Part shown: one piece after another, positions 28,637 to 38,214 of the stretch
How the letters are laid out: each line of letters opens with the position of its first letter
Numbering within the stretch: the stretch's first letter is position 1
Assembly: GCF_000147675.1 (NCBI RefSeq)
Contig: NZ_ADGQ01000056.1
Coordinates: 1-64,000, forward strand
Direction of reading: 5' to 3'
Length of the DNA stretch: 64,000 nt
Source of the DNA: Peptostreptococcus stomatis DSM 17678
Lineage (GTDB): Bacteria; Bacillota; Clostridia; Peptostreptococcales; Peptostreptococcaceae
Notes under the pieces: model-generated
What the model saw: only the letters and a program-made list of their open reading frames with translations
What the model was told of the DNA's origin: nothing
The model's database searches: none
Made by a program: the position numbers and the translations under genes

Positions 28637-29104
28637 ATGAACGATCAAATATTTAATAAGAAGCAACTTTCTTTTATTAAAATTGTACTAGTCTTGTTTA
28701 TATTAGCTTGGGTTCTATTTTCCATAGACGATTTAAAGTTGATTTTGAATCCAAATTATACAAAAAAAGACCTCGTATTTAAGATTTCCTATATGATATT
28801 TTTTATAACTAGCCTTGTTTCTTTCGTCCTCGTCTATATAACTCTGAATCAAATAAAAGTTAATCCCTTCTCAAGTAAGGTGGTGACCTTGATAAAGTGG
28901 ACTTCCCTCTTATTTTTTATAATAGGAGTAACTTCGACGTTTAAAGATACATATAGGGGGTTAGATGGTGCCTTTGTTGTTTTTGGGCTTACGATTAATC
29001 TAGTCTCTCTTATATTTTACATATCTTCCATTTCTTTACTTATTTTAAGTGATATATTGTCTGAAATTGTTAGTATTAAGAAAGAATCTGAATATATAAT
29101 TTAG
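28637..29104 (+). CDS. Small membrane protein, DUF2975-like
   Basis: A 155-residue integral membrane protein with four predicted hydrophobic helices (about 13-30, 50-70, 85-105, 115-145) and a short charged tail. The pattern, and the position ahead of a second similar protein and a small Xre regulator, match the DUF2975 (YoaS-like) group; this assignment is tentative. AAGGAG precedes the ATG. Its codon use is more AT-rich than the flanking housekeeping genes. Function unknown. Confidence 0.65.
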   Translation: MNDQIFNKKQLSFIKIVLVLFILAWVLFSIDDLKLILNPNYTKKDLVFKISYMIFFITSLVSFVLVYITLNQIKVNPFSSKVVTLIKWTSLLFFIIGVTSTFKDTYRGLDGAFVVFGLTINLVSLIFYISSISLLILSDILSEIVSIKKESEYII

Positions 29105-29194
29105 TTTAAATTCCAGACCTTATACCAAAGTATATTTTGAAAATGTGGTATTTAATACAAATTTCATATAAATTTTTAAAACGGAGGCTTTATT

Positions 29195-29716
29195 ATGAAT
29201 AGAAATGTAAATAAATATAAGGGTGAAAAGTCCACTTCTTGGACAAATTTCATATATAAATATCAAAGGAAATTTCTTGTAAGAATATTACAATTGTTAT
29301 TGTTTTCTAGTATTTTAACCACTGGATTAAATTTCTTAGCACTTCTTGTCGGGTTAGCAAGTATAGTTAATTTTCACGTTGATCTGTCCCCTTTTATTTT
29401 TGAATTTACTGTTATGCTTTTCGTATCTTTAGTTTTGTTCTATCTGCACAAAATATACACTGCTATAGAAAAAGCCTCTCCTTTAAATATCAAGAATGCA
29501 AGATATTTACAGGTCTTAAATAGGCTTTTTATGGCACTCTTAATAATCTTATTGCTATATTCTATCTTTATAAGAAAGCAGGATAACCTCTTATGCGTGA
29601 TTGAATTTCGCAGTCTATTTTTTTCCCTTTTTATATTAGCATGTTTATTTTATGTTTTCCATAAGATCTTTATAGGTATAATCAAAGTGAAGGAAGACTA
29701 TGACTTAACAATATAG
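29195..29716 (+). CDS. Membrane protein, DUF2975 family-like
   Basis: A 173-residue membrane protein with four hydrophobic segments. Between the second and third is FYLHKIYTAIEKASPLNIKNARYLQVLNRLF, which resembles the DUF2975 pattern of a pair-wise arranged four-helix protein. CGGAGG precedes the ATG. It is 90 bases after the first membrane gene and five bases before the Xre-type gene. In Bacillus, yoaS (DUF2975) and yozG (Xre) form the same pair. Function unknown. Confidence 0.72.
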   Translation: MNRNVNKYKGEKSTSWTNFIYKYQRKFLVRILQLLLFSSILTTGLNFLALLVGLASIVNFHVDLSPFIFEFTVMLFVSLVLFYLHKIYTAIEKASPLNIKNARYLQVLNRLFMALLIILLLYSIFIRKQDNLLCVIEFRSLFFSLFILACLFYVFHKIFIGIIKVKEDYDLTI

Positions 29717-29733
29717 GAGGTATGCAAAATAAT

Positions 29734-29973
29734 ATGTCTATAAAAATAAATTTAGACCTGGTCTTGCTAAAAAAGGGCATTAGCTCCAAGGACCTGGCTA
29801 GGACTATAAACATAACTAGTGCCAACCTGTCTATATTAAAGACCGGCAAGGCCCGTGCTATCAGGTTCTCAACCCTGAATGATATCTGTAAGGCTCTGGA
29901 CTGCCAACCAGGTGATATACTTGAATATATAGATGATGGTTTAGATGATAATATAGAAAATGATATAGATTAA
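29734..29973 (+). CDS. Xre/Cro-CI family small regulator, YozG-like
   Basis: A 79-residue single helix-turn-helix protein (KINLDLVLLKKGISSKDLARTINITSANLSILKTGKARAI), followed by the typical C-terminal segment LNDICKALDCQPGDILEYI. I prefer the ATG at 29734; an in-frame ATG at 29722 lies only one base after AGGAGG. It probably controls the two membrane-protein genes with which it shares the transcript, perhaps through the inverted repeat beside the promoter at 28527-28555. Confidence 0.85.
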   Translation: MSIKINLDLVLLKKGISSKDLARTINITSANLSILKTGKARAIRFSTLNDICKALDCQPGDILEYIDDGLDDNIENDID

Positions 29974-29975
29974 AA

Positions 29976-30022
29976 AAATAGACTTTGTCTAGTAACACTT
30001 GGGTTACTGACAAAGTCTATTT
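29976..30022. terminator. Bidirectional terminator between Xre gene and cstA
   Basis: AAATAGACTTTGTC (29976-29989) pairs perfectly with its complement at 30009-30022, and an inner AGTAAC/GTTACT stem closes the loop. On the minus strand it is followed by a run of T, suiting the convergent cstA gene; on the plus strand it closes the Xre unit. Confidence 0.8.
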
Positions 30023-30043
30023 AGATTAATCAACTATTTAAGA

Positions 30044-31498
30044 TTAAGCTTCTAATCTTTCTGCGTTTGATAAATCCTTCTTACCAGTTCTTATAATTAG
30101 GTAAGCATATACGAATGCTAGTACTATACCTGCTATAGTGGCAATGCCTAGTGGTAGGTTGAATCCTATCTTAGCATTTAGTAGGTATGTAGATATGATA
30201 TACATATAGAACATACCTGGTATTAAGCTCATGATGTAAGGCTTCTTCAACTTGTACAAGTACAATGTGATCATAGCAAATGCAAATACTGCTATAGTCT
30301 GGTTAGCCCATGCGAAGTACTGCCATAATACGTTGAATCCTTCTGCATTCAACTTAGCGAATATAAGGATTGCTATAACCGGTATAAATATACAAATTGA
30401 TAGTGTAACCCTATTTTTAGCCTTTGACTGATCGTATCCAATAGCATCTGCTATCATCAATCTAGCTGCTCTAAGGGCTGTATCTCCTGATGTTATAGGT
30501 AATACAATTACACCAAGTACGGCAATTAGACCACCTATCGTACCTAGCATATCATTAGCGACCAAACCTATGATGGCCGGTTTACCAACTAGTTCTGCTG
30601 GCACACCCTTATAGTAGATACCCATAGCTGCTGCTGCCCATATCATGGCGATGAAACCTTCTAGTATCATCATATCGTAGAAAGTCCTTCTACCTTCTCT
30701 TTCATCAGATACAGATCTACCAATTAGTGTAGCCTGAGTTGAGTGGAAACCTGATACTATACCACATGCAACAGTTACGAAGAATATTGGTAATAACGGA
30801 GTTCCCTTAGGATGTGAACCCATCCAGTTAGCCGCAGTTACATTATCTAGGTGATATCCCTTGATAAATAGTCCAAAGAATATACCAATTGCTGATAACA
30901 ACAATATTGCACCGAATATTGGATATATTCTACCAATAATCTTGTCAATTGGGAATAAAGTAGCTGCTAAGTAGTAGAAGAATATAACAGCATATACTAC
31001 CCAAACTATAGGATTTGAGCTGACAGCCTGCTGCTTTAATAGACTGGCTACTACCAAGTCCCCTGGTGTGTAAATAAACACAGCACCAACTAGAATCATT
31101 AGGACGATTATAAAGATATTATATACCTTATAAACCTTTCCACCTAAGTGGTCCTGAATAAGGGCTGGCATCTGCTTACCATTACTTCTGATAGAAATCA
31201 TACCAGAAAAATAGTCATGCATTGCTCCACCTAGCACACAACCTATTGGTATCAATAGGAATGCTATAGGTCCAAACAGGATACCCTGGATAGGTCCAAG
31301 AATTGGTCCTGTACCCGCAATATTAAGTAATTCAATAAGTGCATTCTTGCTCTGCTTCATAGGAACATAGTCTACACCGTCGTTTATACTAACAGCTGGT
31401 GTTGGTCTATCATCTGGTCCGAAGACTTTTTCACAGACTTTACCATAGGCTAATCCGCCACCGATTAGTATAACTAATCCAATTATAAAAGTAGTCAT
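30044..31498 (-). CDS. cstA: CstA-family carbon-starvation / pyruvate-type transporter
   Basis: A 484-residue multi-spanning membrane protein of the CstA/BtsT family, proton symporters for pyruvate or peptides. Family motifs are clear: ELLNIAGTGPILGPIQGILFGP, GGAMHDYFSGMISIRSNGKQMP and SGFHSTQATLIGRSV. It is shorter than E. coli CstA (about 700 residues) but normal for the clostridial form. AGGAGG precedes the ATG. The substrate could be pyruvate or peptides; no LytS/LytT sensor pair lies in this window. Confidence 0.9.
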   Translation of the reverse strand: MTTFIIGLVILIGGGLAYGKVCEKVFGPDDRPTPAVSINDGVDYVPMKQSKNALIELLNIAGTGPILGPIQGILFGPIAFLLIPIGCVLGGAMHDYFSGMISIRSNGKQMPALIQDHLGGKVYKVYNIFIIVLMILVGAVFIYTPGDLVVASLLKQQAVSSNPIVWVVYAVIFFYYLAATLFPIDKIIGRIYPIFGAILLLSAIGIFFGLFIKGYHLDNVTAANWMGSHPKGTPLLPIFFVTVACGIVSGFHSTQATLIGRSVSDEREGRRTFYDMMILEGFIAMIWAAAAMGIYYKGVPAELVGKPAIIGLVANDMLGTIGGLIAVLGVIVLPITSGDTALRAARLMIADAIGYDQSKAKNRVTLSICIFIPVIAILIFAKLNAEGFNVLWQYFAWANQTIAVFAFAMITLYLYKLKKPYIMSLIPGMFYMYIISTYLLNAKIGFNLPLGIATIAGIVLAFVYAYLIIRTGKKDLSNAERLEA

Positions 31499-31625
31499 TT
31501 TATAATACCTCCTAAAATTTTATTTAAATCAATATTGATTGATTTACGTGTTTAAGGCTATTTTTGCTTTGGCTATCTATCAAATAAATAGTCAAGCACA
31601 TTTAGGCCTGATTCTGTCCCCTATC

Positions 31626-33326
31626 CTACATTTTTTGAGGAGCCTTCATGCCCAAAATCTTTAGGGCATTTTCAATTGTCTGTCTAGTTGCTTCAACCAG
31701 GGCTAGTCTTGCTGCCCTTAAGTCATCATCTTCAACCAAGATAGGACTGTTGTGATAGAACTTGTTGAAGGCCTGGGCCAGGTCCAATACAAACCTAGTC
31801 ACTATATGTGGCTCATTCTTCTTCATGGCAGTCATAATACTCTTGTTGAATGTTTCTAGCACACTTAAGACATCTGCTGCATCCTGGTCAGACAGGGCTT
31901 CATAGTTAATATCTGCACTTATAGGCTGGTCAGCCTTCCTTAGTACAGCACAACACCTAGCATGTGTATACTGAACATATGGTCCTGTTTCCCCTTCAAA
32001 GCTAAGTGTCCTATCCCATGAGAATGTGTAGTCCTTGATCCTACTATTAGATAGTTCTTGGAATACTACAGCTCCCACACCTACTGCCTTTGCAACTTCA
32101 TATATATTCTCTGCATCTGGATTCTTTTCTTCAATTATCTGTCTAGTCCTATCTATTGCCTGGTTTAGGACATCTTCAAGGAAGACTACCCTTCCCTTTC
32201 TAGTTGACATAGTTCCCTCTTCTAGGGCAACCATACCGAACTGAACATGGACCATATCCTTATACCAGTCATAACCCATCCTCTTAATTATTTCAAAACA
32301 CTGTTTAAAATGTAGCTCTTGCTGTGCCCCTACTACATATATCGACTTGTCAAAGTTATATATTTTCTTTCTGTAGAAGGCAGATGCCAGGTCTCTAGTC
32401 AGGTAAAGCGTAGAACCATCCCTCTTCTGAATTAGGGCTGGTGGTAGTTTGCTATCTTCTAGGTCTACTATCATGGCACCATCAGACTCTACCAATAGGT
32501 TTTTCTCCTTTAATTCTTCAATTACTGCTGGCATCTTGTCTGAATAGAAAGATTCTCCAACATATGAGTCAAAATCTATGTCTAGTAGGTCGTAAACTCT
32601 CGAGAATTCTTTCAAACTCTCATCCCTAAACCATTGCCATAGGTCTTTGGCTTCTTGATCTCCATTTTCTAATTTAGTGAACCATTCTCTGGCTTCATCT
32701 TCCATTTCTGGCTTGGCTTCAGCCTCATCATGGAACCTGATATATAATTTTAGTAATTCCTTTATAGGGTCTTTTTCTACTGCCTGCTTGTCTCCCCATA
32801 GTTTGTAGGCCACTATCAGTTTACCAAACTGGGTACCGTAGTCACCAAGGTGGTTTAGTTTTTCAACGTGGTAACCCTGTGACTGGTATATCTTACTAAG
32901 GGCATTACCTATTACAGTCGTCCTTACATGACCTATATGGAAGGGTTTAGCTATATTTGGAGAAGAAAACTCTACTACTACAGTCTTACCCTTTCCAAAT
33001 TCACTCTTACCGTAATTTTCCTTTTCACTTAAAACTTGATTTATTACCTTCTTGGCTAGACTTTCCTTATTGACAAAGAAATTCACATAGCCTCCCAGGT
33101 TTACTATTTTATTTATGTCATCTGTTGGCTGTATTTTTCCTGCCAAGTCCTCTGCTATTGCATTTGGAGCCTTTCTAAATATCTTTGCTAGCTTAAAACA
33201 AGGGAAGGCATAGTCACCCATTTCCTTGTTTGGTGGTACTTCTATAAGGGCTGTTATCTCTTCAAGAGTCAAGTCTTCTATCTCAGACTTTATAATTTCA
33301 GATATCAGCTTTTTAAAATCTGCCAT
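31626..33326 (-). CDS. argS: Arginyl-tRNA synthetase
   Basis: A class I synthetase of about 566 residues. I place the start at the ATG at 33326, five bases after GGAGGA; an upstream frame extension lacks a site. The N-terminal Add-1 domain recognises the D-loop. The HIGH motif is FHIGHVRTTVIGN (near residue 125). The KMSKS-like loop is TMSTRKGR. The C-terminal all-helical anticodon domain ends LKILGMKAPQKM, typical of ArgRS. It is apparently monocistronic. Confidence 0.97.
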   Translation of the reverse strand: MADFKKLISEIIKSEIEDLTLEEITALIEVPPNKEMGDYAFPCFKLAKIFRKAPNAIAEDLAGKIQPTDDINKIVNLGGYVNFFVNKESLAKKVINQVLSEKENYGKSEFGKGKTVVVEFSSPNIAKPFHIGHVRTTVIGNALSKIYQSQGYHVEKLNHLGDYGTQFGKLIVAYKLWGDKQAVEKDPIKELLKLYIRFHDEAEAKPEMEDEAREWFTKLENGDQEAKDLWQWFRDESLKEFSRVYDLLDIDFDSYVGESFYSDKMPAVIEELKEKNLLVESDGAMIVDLEDSKLPPALIQKRDGSTLYLTRDLASAFYRKKIYNFDKSIYVVGAQQELHFKQCFEIIKRMGYDWYKDMVHVQFGMVALEEGTMSTRKGRVVFLEDVLNQAIDRTRQIIEEKNPDAENIYEVAKAVGVGAVVFQELSNSRIKDYTFSWDRTLSFEGETGPYVQYTHARCCAVLRKADQPISADINYEALSDQDAADVLSVLETFNKSIMTAMKKNEPHIVTRFVLDLAQAFNKFYHNSPILVEDDDLRAARLALVEATRQTIENALKILGMKAPQKM

Positions 33327-33494
33327 TAGTCTTCCTCCAATATATTTATCTATAGTCATATAATCGTTCTGCTTTCTTCAATATTATATGATATACCATT
33401 TTTTTTATTTTTTCAATACTTTACGTCTTATTTCCTATATATATTATTATTAGTCTAAGCCTTTGTAAAAACGATAATTAAGTTTATATACGAA

Positions 33495-33962
33495 TCAAAG
33501 ATTTTCTTCAGTTATTACCCTTATTCCATGCTTTCTAAGTAGGGCAGCAGTCACGCCTTGTCCAACCTTTTTTTGGCCATCAAACCTGCCTGTATAGATC
33601 TTGTTGCCACCACAGGATGGACTAGATTCCTTTAGTATAGCCAGGCTGGCCTGGTGTTTTTGAGCCTGGTCCAATGAAATTTGTGCCCCCCTTAAAAATT
33701 CTGCTGTTACATCTTTACCATCCTCATCATATACCTTTGCCCTACCCTCTACTACATCTACCCCATCATATCCGGGCTCTATTTCAGATGGCAGACGTGG
33801 TGACTCAAGGCCACCCATGGATTCGGGACATATCTTAATATAGTCCCTTCCTTCCAAGAATTTCAGGACCCTTTCACTTTTATTGTCGCCACCATTGTAC
33901 TTACATTTTACACCTAGGAGGCAGGCAGATACTAGGACTGGCCCCTTATCTATATTTTTCAT
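33495..33962 (-). CDS. DUF523 protein, thiouracil-desulfurase-like
   Basis: About 155 residues of the DUF523 (YbbK) family. The conserved motifs are SACLLGVKCKYNGGDN, CPESMGGLESPR and KESSPSCGG. TudS, a DUF523 member, is an iron-sulfur thiouracil desulfurase with three cluster cysteines, and the cysteines at these motifs fit that pattern. Whether this protein has the same substrate is unknown. The ATG at 33962 follows AAGGTG. The gene lies alone between mutS2 and argS. Confidence 0.85.
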   Translation of the reverse strand: MKNIDKGPVLVSACLLGVKCKYNGGDNKSERVLKFLEGRDYIKICPESMGGLESPRLPSEIEPGYDGVDVVEGRAKVYDEDGKDVTAEFLRGAQISLDQAQKHQASLAILKESSPSCGGNKIYTGRFDGQKKVGQGVTAALLRKHGIRVITEENL

Positions 33963-34101
33963 TTTTATCACCTTTTTGACTTTAGTTTTTTATATTCACT
34001 TTATAGCTTTTATCTATCTTTCTAAGTGTGGCTATCATATATAGTATTTAGCCTATGCTTGACCTAGCTAGATTTAGGCCATATACATTGATTTTTCTAA
34101 C

Positions 34102-36525
34102 CTATTTTACAGTTACAATGGTTACTCCTGCCCCACCTTCACCGTACTGGCCTGGCCTCGTAGACTTAACATGGGGGTTCTTTTTCAATAGCTCTGTCAT
34201 ACCCTTCTTCAGTATACCTGTGCCTATACCATGTATGATCGTTACCTCTTCATGGCCTGCCATACAGGCATCATCCAGGTACTTTTCAACTGCCATGGTT
34301 GCTTCTTCAAGGTTCATACCCCTTAGATCCACCTTTCTTTCTACACTACCGGACTTGGAGTTTATAACCTGTCTTGTAGTCTTGGTCACCGTATTCTTTT
34401 CCTTCTTAGCTATAAGTTTAAGCGACTTATACGGCAGACTCATCTTCATGATACCAACCTGGACTATGGCTTCCTTCTTCTTGTCATCTGCTGATATAAC
34501 TGTACCATCCTGCCTTAAGGTTATTATATTTACATCTGTACCAGGTTTTAGGGTCTTGATTTCCTTGGATGCATACTTCGGAACAACCATACTCTCCACA
34601 CTAGGCTGAAACTTGCCCATAGACTGGCCGATTTTCTTTCTAATCTCCTCAAGTCTACGGTCTTTTTCCCTGCTATCCTTAAGCCTGTCTGTCTTCCTGA
34701 TTTCCTTTATCATGGCATCCGTATCTTCCTTGGCCTGCCTAACTATAGAGAAAGCTTGACTTCTGGCATTTTCCAGGACCTTGGCCTTTGACTTGTCTAG
34801 TTTTTCCAACTTGGCCTGGTAGTCTAGCTTTATATCCTCTATTTCCTGCCTGTACCTCTCTGCCCTTTCTAGTTCCTCTTGGGTTTTAAGCCTGCTCTTT
34901 TCGACATTCTGTAAGACTTCTTCTATTTCTATATCTTCGTTAGTAAGAAAGTTTTTTGCCTGGTCAATAATATGCTCACCTAGGCCTAACTTTCTAGATA
35001 TTTCAAAGGCATTTGACTTGCCCGGTACCCCTATTAGGAGCCTATAGGTAGGAGAAAGAGTCCCCATATCAAACTCTACTGCTGCATTTTCCACATCTTT
35101 TTTGGCTAGGGCATACTTTTTCAACTCACTGTAGTGGGTAGTTGCTATACAAGATGCCCCAGACGACCTTATATTTTCCAAGATTGCTATGGCCAGGGCT
35201 GCCCCTTCTTCTGGGTCTGTACCTGCCCCTAATTCGTCAAATATTACTAGAGACTGGTCTGTCACCCTTTCTACTATATCTACAATCCTAGTCATATGGG
35301 ATGAGAAAGTTGATAGGTTCTGTTCTATACTCTGGTCATCACCAATATCTGCAAATATCTGGTCGAATATGCACATACTAGTCCCGTAATTTGCCGACAG
35401 GTGTAGTCCACACTGGGTCATCAAGGCAAATAGGCCCAGGGTTTTGATAGTTACAGTCTTACCCCCTGTATTTGGTCCTGTAATAAGTAGGGTTGAATAA
35501 TCTCCCCCCAAGATAATATCATTGGCTACAACTGACTTCCTATCCAATAAAGGGTGCCTACCCCCTACTATCCTGACCAACCTATCTTGGTTTAGGTCTG
35601 GTTCTGTTGCCTTCATATCTATCGAAAGCTTACCCTTGGCAAAGGCAAAGTCCAATTTGGCCAAAATTTCCTGGTTGGATAGTAATTCCCTACTCACCTG
35701 ACCTACCATGGCTGACAGGTTGGCCAGGATTTTTTCTATTTCCTCTTTTTCCTGAAGTTTTAACTGTCTTAGGTCATTATTCATCTCTACTATAGTCATA
35801 GGCTCTATAAATAAGGTAGCTCCTGATGAAGACTGGTCGTGGATAATTCCTGCCATCATAGACCTGTACTCTGCTTTGACTGGTACTACAAACCTGTCCC
35901 CCCTCATGGATATAATTGCATCCTGGAGGTACTTTTGGTAAGTAGTTGAAGATATAATACCATTTAATTTAGATCTGATAGACTGGTTTTTCTGTAGGAT
36001 CCTCCTCCTGATTGACCTTAGTTCTGGTGAAGCAGAGTCAGCTATTTCCAACTCACTGATAATGGCATTGAAAATCTCCTCTTCTATATCCTTGTGTATA
36101 TATAGGGATGTGGCTAGGCTCTGGATGATAGGATACTTGATTTCATCATCCTCTTCATCTATTGAAGTCTCAGAATTACCAAAGGTCTCCTTCTTAATCT
36201 GACCACTTAGGACATTACTAAGTACCCTGGTTGCCCTCATGGTGTCAGCCAGGTCTAGGAGGCTTTTCGGTTCTAAAACAGCTCCCAGGTCTGCCCTCTT
36301 GGCCTTGTCTCCTATGTCATGGATCCCCTCTAGTGGAACGTGCCCCCTATTTATGAGGATTGACTGGGCCTCAGTAGTTTCTTCCTGGGCAGTCTTTACC
36401 TCCTCGAAAGTTGACATTGGTCTTAATTTTTCTATCATTGAAAGACCTAGACTGGATGTAGCCTTGGCCTTTAGCATATCTATTATTTTATCTAATTCTA
36501 ACACCTTATAAAATTTAGCTTCCAT
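34102..36525 (-). CDS. mutS2: Endonuclease MutS2
   Basis: A MutS-family ATPase of about 807 residues lacking the mismatch-recognition domain. Walker A is GPNTGGKTVTIKTLG (near residue 340), Walker B VIFDELGAGTDPEEG. A long coiled coil (ERAERYRQEIEDIKLDYQ) follows. The C-terminal Smr nuclease-type domain has VDLRGMNLEEA and HGIGTGILKKG. MutS2 suppresses homologous recombination in some bacteria and, in Bacillus, splits collided ribosomes (RqcU). I choose the ATG at 36525, which has AAAGGA about eight bases upstream. Confidence 0.95.
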   Translation of the reverse strand: MEAKFYKVLELDKIIDMLKAKATSSLGLSMIEKLRPMSTFEEVKTAQEETTEAQSILINRGHVPLEGIHDIGDKAKRADLGAVLEPKSLLDLADTMRATRVLSNVLSGQIKKETFGNSETSIDEEDDEIKYPIIQSLATSLYIHKDIEEEIFNAIISELEIADSASPELRSIRRRILQKNQSIRSKLNGIISSTTYQKYLQDAIISMRGDRFVVPVKAEYRSMMAGIIHDQSSSGATLFIEPMTIVEMNNDLRQLKLQEKEEIEKILANLSAMVGQVSRELLSNQEILAKLDFAFAKGKLSIDMKATEPDLNQDRLVRIVGGRHPLLDRKSVVANDIILGGDYSTLLITGPNTGGKTVTIKTLGLFALMTQCGLHLSANYGTSMCIFDQIFADIGDDQSIEQNLSTFSSHMTRIVDIVERVTDQSLVIFDELGAGTDPEEGAALAIAILENIRSSGASCIATTHYSELKKYALAKKDVENAAVEFDMGTLSPTYRLLIGVPGKSNAFEISRKLGLGEHIIDQAKNFLTNEDIEIEEVLQNVEKSRLKTQEELERAERYRQEIEDIKLDYQAKLEKLDKSKAKVLENARSQAFSIVRQAKEDTDAMIKEIRKTDRLKDSREKDRRLEEIRKKIGQSMGKFQPSVESMVVPKYASKEIKTLKPGTDVNIITLRQDGTVISADDKKKEAIVQVGIMKMSLPYKSLKLIAKKEKNTVTKTTRQVINSKSGSVERKVDLRGMNLEEATMAVEKYLDDACMAGHEEVTIIHGIGTGILKKGMTELLKKNPHVKSTRPGQYGEGGAGVTIVTVK

Positions 36526-36602
36526 ATTCACCATCCTTTTCTAAGGCCTTGATGCCTACTTTAATTTCTATCTCAATATTATACCACATTGGTCTTTAAC
36601 CA

Positions 36603-36611
36603 TGTTATAAT
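36603..36611 (+). promoter_or_regulatory. Extended -10 promoter for pepD
   Basis: TGTTATAAT: a perfect -10 box (36606-36611) with upstream TG, 52 bases before the pepD start. No convincing -35 box. Confidence 0.5.
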
Positions 36612-36663
36612 ATATATGTAAAGATTTATTTTGGAATTATACTACTTAGGGAGGTGCTTTGAG

Positions 36664-38112
36664 ATGAAGTATATAACAGAAGGTTTATTTCCAACATTGG
36701 TTTTCAAAAATTTTGAATGTATCTCAAGAATCCCTAGACCATCCGGTCACGAGGGAGCCATCAGCGATTATATTATGAATTTTGCCAAGAGCCTAGGTTT
36801 AGAGACCTACCAAGATAGCTACAAAAATCTAATAGTAAAGAAGCCTGCAACAAATGGGAGTCCTGACCCATCTACAGTTATGCTACAGGCCCACCTGGAT
36901 ATGGTGCCGGAAGCTAGCGACTCTGTAGACCACGACTTTACCAAGGACCCAATTGAGTTAATCCTTGAGGGCAATAATCTGAGGGCTAACCAGACTACAC
37001 TTGGTGCTGATGATGGTATGGGTGTAGCCTATATGATGGCTATCCTAGAAAGCGAAGACCTGTCACATCCAAACCTTGAATGTGTCTTCACAGTAGATGA
37101 AGAGGTCGGCTTGATAGGTGTGGAAAAATTAGATATGTCAGACCTAAAGTCTACTTATATCTTAAATCTTGATGGCGAAGAGGATGATTCTATCCTTGTG
37201 GGCTGTGCAGGTGCAGTAAATGCAAGCATGGTTTTAAGGAAGGAATACAAGCCCGCTATTTCTACAAACCTGGCCTTAGAAATAAATGTCAAGGGCTTAT
37301 TTGGAGGCCATTCAGGCATGGATATCGACAAACAGAGGGCCAATGCCAATGTGATTATGGGTAGGATACTTAGCTCTATCACTTATGATTACGACTTGTT
37401 CTACATAGGTGGTGGTTCCAAGAGAAATGCTATACCTAGAAGTTGTGAGGCCGTCCTATCTATTAAAAATGAAGACCTGGAAGCACTTGTTAGAGAAATT
37501 CAAAAACTTTCTGCTAAAATACAAAAGGAGTACTACCCTACTGATCCTAATTTAAAGATAGAATTGAGAAGGTCTGCACCTACTGATTTTAAGGTGTTTA
37601 CAGATAATTGCAAGAATAAGATTGTAGATATACTCAGCCTAACACCAGATGGCATTATATCAAGGGCAATAGACCTGGATATGGTAGATACATCTTCTAA
37701 CTTTGCCGTAATCAGTGAGGACAACCAGAATATAGAATTCAACAGCCTTGTAAGATTCTCTGCAGATTCTAAAAAGGACTATGTAAAGACAAAATTGGCC
37801 AGACTGGCTAAACTGGTTGGGGCCCAGCTAGAATTCTCTGCTGAATACCCTGCCTGGGAGCATGACAAAAATTCTAAGTTAGAAGACTTGTCAGTAGATG
37901 TCTACAAGGAAGTATTTGATAAGGACCCTAATGTTGTAATCATGCATTGTGGCCTAGAATGTGGTATCCTTTTAAACAAGCTTAGACACAAGGCCGAGGC
38001 GATTTCAATTGGACCTAATATGTTCAATGTACATACACCGCAAGAACATGTAGAGGTTGATTCTGTAGCTAGGATGTGGAAGTTCATCATTAGGCTACTA
38101 GAGGTACTATAG
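36664..38112 (+). CDS. pepD: Aminoacyl-histidine dipeptidase (PepD, M20 family)
   Basis: A 482-residue cytosolic metallopeptidase that hydrolyses Xaa-His and other dipeptides. The zinc ligands and catalytic residues lie in LQAHLDMVPEA, GADDGMGVAYMMAILE, TVDEEVGLIGVEKL and LNLDGEEDDSILVGCAG. The C-terminal His is in GPNMFNVHTPQEHVEVDS. The start is the ATG at 36664, eight bases after GGAGGTG. It is diverged from mutS2 and convergent with degV, one of the few plus-strand genes here. It fits amino-acid or peptide fermentation, together with pepF at 61.5 kb. Confidence 0.93.
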   Translation: MKYITEGLFPTLVFKNFECISRIPRPSGHEGAISDYIMNFAKSLGLETYQDSYKNLIVKKPATNGSPDPSTVMLQAHLDMVPEASDSVDHDFTKDPIELILEGNNLRANQTTLGADDGMGVAYMMAILESEDLSHPNLECVFTVDEEVGLIGVEKLDMSDLKSTYILNLDGEEDDSILVGCAGAVNASMVLRKEYKPAISTNLALEINVKGLFGGHSGMDIDKQRANANVIMGRILSSITYDYDLFYIGGGSKRNAIPRSCEAVLSIKNEDLEALVREIQKLSAKIQKEYYPTDPNLKIELRRSAPTDFKVFTDNCKNKIVDILSLTPDGIISRAIDLDMVDTSSNFAVISEDNQNIEFNSLVRFSADSKKDYVKTKLARLAKLVGAQLEFSAEYPAWEHDKNSKLEDLSVDVYKEVFDKDPNVVIMHCGLECGILLNKLRHKAEAISIGPNMFNVHTPQEHVEVDSVARMWKFIIRLLEVL

Positions 38113-38145
38113 AAAATATAGGATTTTTATCACAGACAAGACAAA

Positions 38146-38176
38146 AAGACACCCTGGTTACCAACCTTGGTGTCTT
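38146..38176. terminator. Bidirectional terminator between pepD and degV
   Basis: AAGACACC (38146-38153) pairs with GGTGTCTT (38169-38176); a two-base internal loop separates this from an inner GGTT/AACC stem. It lies between two convergent genes. Confidence 0.7.
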
Positions 38177-38214
38177 CTTTAAGTTTGCATAAATATATTT
38201 AATTATAATTTCTC

